Shown one piece after another: positions 63,280-64,000 of a stretch of DNA of 64,000 nt (position 1 is the first letter of the stretch; each line of letters begins with the position of its first letter). The stretch lies in contig DASXKV010000067.1 in assembly GCA_036496605.1 (NCBI GenBank), positions 150,333-214,332 of the forward strand. The letters are read 5' to 3'. Under the pieces are notes generated by a model, which saw only the letters and a program-made list of their open reading frames with translations, did no database searches and was not told the origin of the DNA. Both the position numbers and the translations under genes were made by a program. Source of the stretch: Gemmatimonadaceae bacterium (GTDB lineage Bacteria > Gemmatimonadota > Gemmatimonadetes > Gemmatimonadales > Gemmatimonadaceae).

Positions 63280-64000
63280 GCGCCGACGAGTTAGAAGCTC
63301 GTACCGCGAGCGTTCAAGCCGTGCCGGTCACGAGGCGCATCGCGACGCCGCAATGTGCGGATGGCCCGAGAGGATGAAGCCTGTGACGCGCGAACTGAGA
63401 CATGTACAACCGCCTCGCACGTTCGTTTCACTTGATCATCAGCTCAGCCACTCGTATCACGACACCGCCAAGATCGAATTGAATCGCGTACCGCGAGAAC
63501 TGAATCGTGCACAGGAGAGACTCCGCGTCGTCCCGAAGGAACTCAAGCTCGTCGCGGGCGAATTGATGGCTGTCCAGATGAAACGAAGAGCAGTGCCGAT
63601 CGAATTGATCGGTGTGCAGACCAGTTTGCAGCTCGTCCCGCTCGAACTGATCGGTGTACCGAGAGAATCATTCGTCGTGCCGGAGGAATGAACGGCCGTC
63701 CACCAGGAAGTGGTCATCGTCCAGCACGGATCAACAGCCGTCCAGAAGAGATGATCATCGGTCCAAACTGAAGTGGCTGCTGCGCCGCAAAGATGCGACG
63801 CTGTCCAGCAGGGATGCGAAGCTGTCCACCAGGGATGCGCGGCTGTGCCGCATGAATGCACACGCGTCCAGATGGCATGCACACGCGCACAGATCGCATG
63901 CAGACGTGTCCAGGGCGAATGGACGCCTGTCCAGGGTGAATGCACACGCGTCCGGATGCAATAGCGCGGCGTCCCGCTCGAATTCTCCGCCGTTCAGAGT
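63280..64000. repeat. Phase-perfect 21-bp degenerate tandem array, open at window edge
   Basis: From 63383 to the window end, 30 units start exactly every 21 bases (63383, 63404 ... 63971, 63992) without a single indel. Consensus is GTSCMG at unit positions 1-6 and GAATG at 10-14, ending C-rich; units differ elsewhere. Units with 20-22-base spacing continue upstream to about 63280 or a little further. Period 21 equals seven codons: plus-strand frames read ELxxVPR-like or CTRVQxE-like heptads but stop at 63691; a minus-strand frame reads HSxWTxx heptads from 63945 to 63457 without stops and with only a GTG start. Period 21 also equals two turns of B-DNA. Confidence 0.85.

Noticed and set aside
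63383..64000. CRISPR array or leucine-rich-repeat protein
   Set aside because: No spacers; the 7-residue period is too short for leucine-rich repeats, and plus-strand frames are interrupted at 63691.

Overview
The window is G+C-rich (about two-thirds by eye) and almost fully coding. Its gene content points to a soil-type member of the Gemmatimonadota or a close relative: three SusC/SusD-like pairs with secreted S9 peptidases, Pkn-type kinase, fused branched-chain keto acid dehydrogenase E1, phenylacetate and homogentisate catabolism, many signal-peptide and lipoprotein genes. This placement is an inference from gene families, not from a marker gene. No rRNA, tRNA or CRISPR array was recognised.

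Layout. 0-8 kb: truncated secreted protein, SusC/SusD pair 1 and an S9 peptidase. 8.2-9.9 kb: Ser/Thr kinase. 10-24.3 kb: SusC/SusD pair 2 followed by a coupled series that looks like a peptide and D-amino-acid salvage locus: CocE/S15-type hydrolase, N-acyl-D-amino-acid deacylase, GNAT acyltransferase, NSAR/OSBS-type enolase, M20 deacylase, APC permease and (opposite strand) an M55 D-aminopeptidase. 24.5-29.5 kb: FKBP-like lipoprotein, acetoacetyl-CoA synthetase, HppD and HmgA, so tyrosine breakdown sits beside the enzyme that activates its acetoacetate product. 31.3-34.8 kb: enoyl-CoA hydratase divergent from paaABCD. 35.3-38.4 kb: a minus-strand three-gene operon of two P-loop GTPase-like proteins and a coiled-coil lipoprotein. 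38.5-40.7 kb: fused E1. 41.9-47.7 kb: paaG, paaH, paaI, paaJ and paaZ, the lower phenylacetate pathway, about 7 kb from paaABCD; paaE, paaF and paaK are not in the window. 47.8-51.3 kb: S9B peptidase and homoserine kinase. 51.6-57.2 kb: SusC/SusD pair 3 and a stand-alone plug-domain protein. 57.3-61.7 kb: lipoprotein, ABC transporter, APC permease. 61.9-62.5 kb: truncated IS3-family element. 63.2-64 kb: a non-genic-looking 21-bp repeat array running off the right edge.

The most unusual signals are not genes. (1) The octamer GCCTAACG/CGTTAGGC occurs 48 times by eye count, equally on both strands, inside genes and between them, about twenty times the expectation, and it forces rare codons and supplies stop codons. 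(2) Several intergenic spacers hold short tandem arrays (units of 7, 10, 14 and perhaps 9 bp) arranged as inverted pairs around a spacer, the largest at 34.8-35.26 kb with 10 and 13 copies of a 14-mer. (3) A phase-perfect 21-bp array of 30 units fills the last 600 bases. These three repeat classes are the best candidates for something undescribed; the GTPase operon and the D-amino-acid peptide locus are the best protein-level candidates.
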